DNA of 20,898 nt, from contig CAXNAD020000371.1 of the NCBI GenBank assembly GCA_964200185.2, positions 1 through 20,898 on the forward strand, given 5' to 3'. Position numbers and translations under genes: made by a program. Source of the DNA: Choristocarpus tenellus KU-1152. Lineage: Eukaryota > Phaeophyceae. This document shows, piece after piece, positions 19,175 to 20,898 of the stretch. Each line of letters begins with the position of its first letter. Position 1 is the stretch's first letter. The notes beneath the pieces were generated by a model. The model was not told the DNA's origin, searched no databases, and saw nothing but the letters and a program-made list of their open reading frames with translations.

Positions 19175-19919
19175 CTGAGCAGGATGATGAGGAGACACAT
19201 ACACAATATCAGAATCCAATCAATTTCTTTTAGGGGCTACAATAACCTCAAATATTAATATCATGCATTCCAACACTGCCTGTGTATAAATAACGTATGG
19301 TGATGGTGTGGTCCCTATGCCTCCACTAGTGTCTGGCTGACTGAACTACACATGAACTACACAGGGGAGCAAGTGAGCGCATGAATCTTTTTATCAACAA
19401 AGTACCAACCATACCACCATAATCCATGGGCTATCTATCTCACCCAAAATACTTGCAAAAAAAATACATTAAGTCCTTGCAACTGCATGATAATCTAAAG
19501 AAGCTCCTGATCTGCAACAGTGTCTCCATCATATCACCGTCTTCATCCAGCTCTTCAAAAACCAGAGTTGCAACCCTACTGAGAAAATTTTCACAAAATT
19601 ATCAACGTTGGGGGGGGGGGTGTCATTCAAAACCACTTCTCCAATCAGGAATACAGCCTGAGTTCCTGTAGCAGCTGTAAGATTGCGACTTGTGTTGCCA
19701 AGACCACACTCATGCCATCTATGTTGCTCTAGTCTTCCAATCCTACTCTCAAGATGTACATGGGGGTTACGGCAGTACTTGTCAGACACTCATACTCCTC
19801 ATGACCAATACCAGTGTACCTATCACATCTCAAATCTGAAGTCTGTCCTGAACCCTTCCCTGTCTGACAGTCTGACCTGCTGCTCTATTCCCTTGTACTA
19901 CTGCTCTCCTATTCATGGG

Positions 19920-19961
19920 AAAGGTTGCATTCATGTGGCCTACCATACCACACCTGTAACA
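19920..19961 (-). pseudogene. Zinc knuckle, left arm (CYRCGMVGHMNATF)
   Basis: The C-X2-C-X4-H-X4 pattern ends in phenylalanine where the fourth ligand, cysteine, is expected. It is followed by PMNRRAVVQGNRAAGQTVRQ and then decayed sequence down to about 19529 with shared motifs such as TGTQAVFLIGE and SWMKTVI. Confidence 0.75.
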
Positions 19962-20006
19962 TTCAACACTGGAAGTTAATGCAGAGGCTGGAGTGAAAGT
20001 GTTGAA

Positions 20007-20180
20007 TGCTATAGGTGTGGTAAGGTAGGCCACATGAAAGCTACCTTTCCCATGAATAGGAGAGCAGTAGTGCAAGGGAATAGAGCAGCAGGTCAGACTG
20101 TCAGGCAGGGAGGAGGTTCAGGACAGACTTCAGATTTAAGATGCGATAGGTGCACTGGTGTTGGTCATGAGTATCAGTGT
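20007..20180 (+). pseudogene. Two zinc knuckles, right arm
   Basis: The first knuckle (20007-20048) reads CYRCGKVGHMKATF, again with F in place of the last cysteine. The second (20142-20180) reads CDRCTGVGHEYQC, one residue short between H and C. Between them lies the same PMNRRAVVQGNRAAGQTVRQ stretch as in the left arm. Downstream the frame is broken by stops. Loss of metal ligands fits a non-functional remnant. Confidence 0.75.
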
Positions 20181-20510
20181 CTGACTGGTATCCGTCACAA
20201 TCCTCATACATATCTTGTACATAGGATTGAAGACTAGAGAAACAGAATAGCAGCACCCCAGCCTTGATAGTCTATGTCGCAGTCTTATAGGTGCTGCAGG
20301 TACTCAGGCTGTACTCTTGACTGGGAGTGAATGATACACTCCATAACATTGAATAAGAAGATTAGCTTCCTAGGGTTGCAGTTCTAGAGTTTGGAGGGCT
20401 GGATGAAGACGGTGATATGATAGAGACACTGTTGAAGAGCAGGTGCTTCTTTCAATTATCTTACAGTTTGGAGAAAATGATGAAGATGTATTTCAAGGAG
20501 TTATTATGAG

Positions 20511-20898
20511 GACTTGCCAGGCTTAAGATTAAGATTGACATAGGTCTTAGAGGATACAAAAGGGCTGTGAATAGCATGGAGTACAATATCGTCACAGGTG
20601 TTGGGATAGGTGATGTGACAGACATAGACACCACCGGTGGAGCTGCAGATACTGTTGGAGTACCTAAACAATGATGTGATAGCAATCCCCTAGTGATACC
20701 AGATGATAGGCACATCGCAGATACATAGATACTGTAGTCCCTTCAGTATCATCCGATTGTGTATTGTTGCCTCTATTGAAGGTGTCCTCTCTGTATACGA
20801 TAGAGTATGTGGATGCATACATACATGTACACTGGGTGTACATTGCTGACACCTTGTACTTTGCAATCCAGTCTGCAAGATGTAGCTGCATAGGCATG
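20511..20898 (+). other. Possible continuation of the retroelement, broken ORFs
   Basis: The plus strand keeps long open segments, for example LRLKIKID-like sequence from about 20520 to a TGA at about 20672, and from about 20734 to the window end (PLLKVSSLYTIEYVDAYIHV...). No recognised domain. It may be the rest of the same element beyond the right arm. Confidence 0.3.

Larger units (their letters stand above)
19450..20510. mobile_element. Inverted duplication of a zinc-knuckle (Gag-like) retroelement fragment
   Basis: Two arms of about 510-520 bp (19450-19970 and 19998-20510) are reverse complements with high identity near the centre, separated by a spacer of 27 bp. Blocks shared by both include agtgttgaatg, taggccacatga, cccatgaataggagagcagt, agggaatagagcagcaggtc and ggatgaagacggtgatatga. 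Each arm encodes the same CCHC-like zinc knuckle, reading outward. Stops break every frame, so it is dead. Zinc knuckles of this kind occur in Gag of LTR retrotransposons and in other nucleic-acid-binding proteins. No reverse transcriptase was found, so the class is open. Confidence 0.8.

Overview
This is a piece of a eukaryotic nuclear genome. It holds a multi-exon gene on the minus strand with clean GT-AG introns, AT-rich intronic and intergenic DNA, microsatellites and minisatellites, a foldback DNA-transposon relative and a retroelement fragment. Operons, ribosome binding sites and compact gene packing are absent. The gene's 'PKYADI..LENY' motif is closer to plant SEC3 as I know it than to animal EXOC1, and the MITE ends resemble plant Stowaway/mariner termini. 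That hints at a green-lineage or other bikont (algal) host, but this is inference and I cannot name the organism.

The central feature is the middle of a SEC3/EXOC1 gene (exocyst subunit 1). Thirteen exons can be set by splice sites and reading frame: 18088-17915, 16383-16222, 15883-15797, 14916-14812, 13750-13610, 13485-13360, 12022-11849, 11711-11625, 10744-10613, 9842-9718, 9198-8988, 8734-8603 and 8166-8020. Together they give 601 codons without a stop. Every intron between them is phase 0 except one phase 2 intron. The product runs from the linker before the coiled coil, through the coiled coil and helical rods, to the conserved region before the extreme C terminus. A possible further upstream exon lies at 19174-19092. 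The N-terminal PH-like phosphoinositide-binding domain and the last roughly 150-200 residues were not found.

Layout: 1-1400 holds decayed protein-like reading frames of unknown origin. 1412-2388 holds a lone mariner-like terminus and an 811-bp foldback MITE with TA target duplication. 2391-8019 is gene-poor DNA with minisatellites and a candidate tRNA-derived SINE near 6158. 8020-18088 is the SEC3 gene, whose introns carry many short tandem duplications. 18089-19450 holds the candidate upstream exon. 19450-20510 is an inverted duplication of a CCHC zinc-knuckle (Gag-like) element, and 20511-20898 probably continues it.

No rRNA, intact tRNA, CRISPR array or prokaryotic regulatory element was seen.
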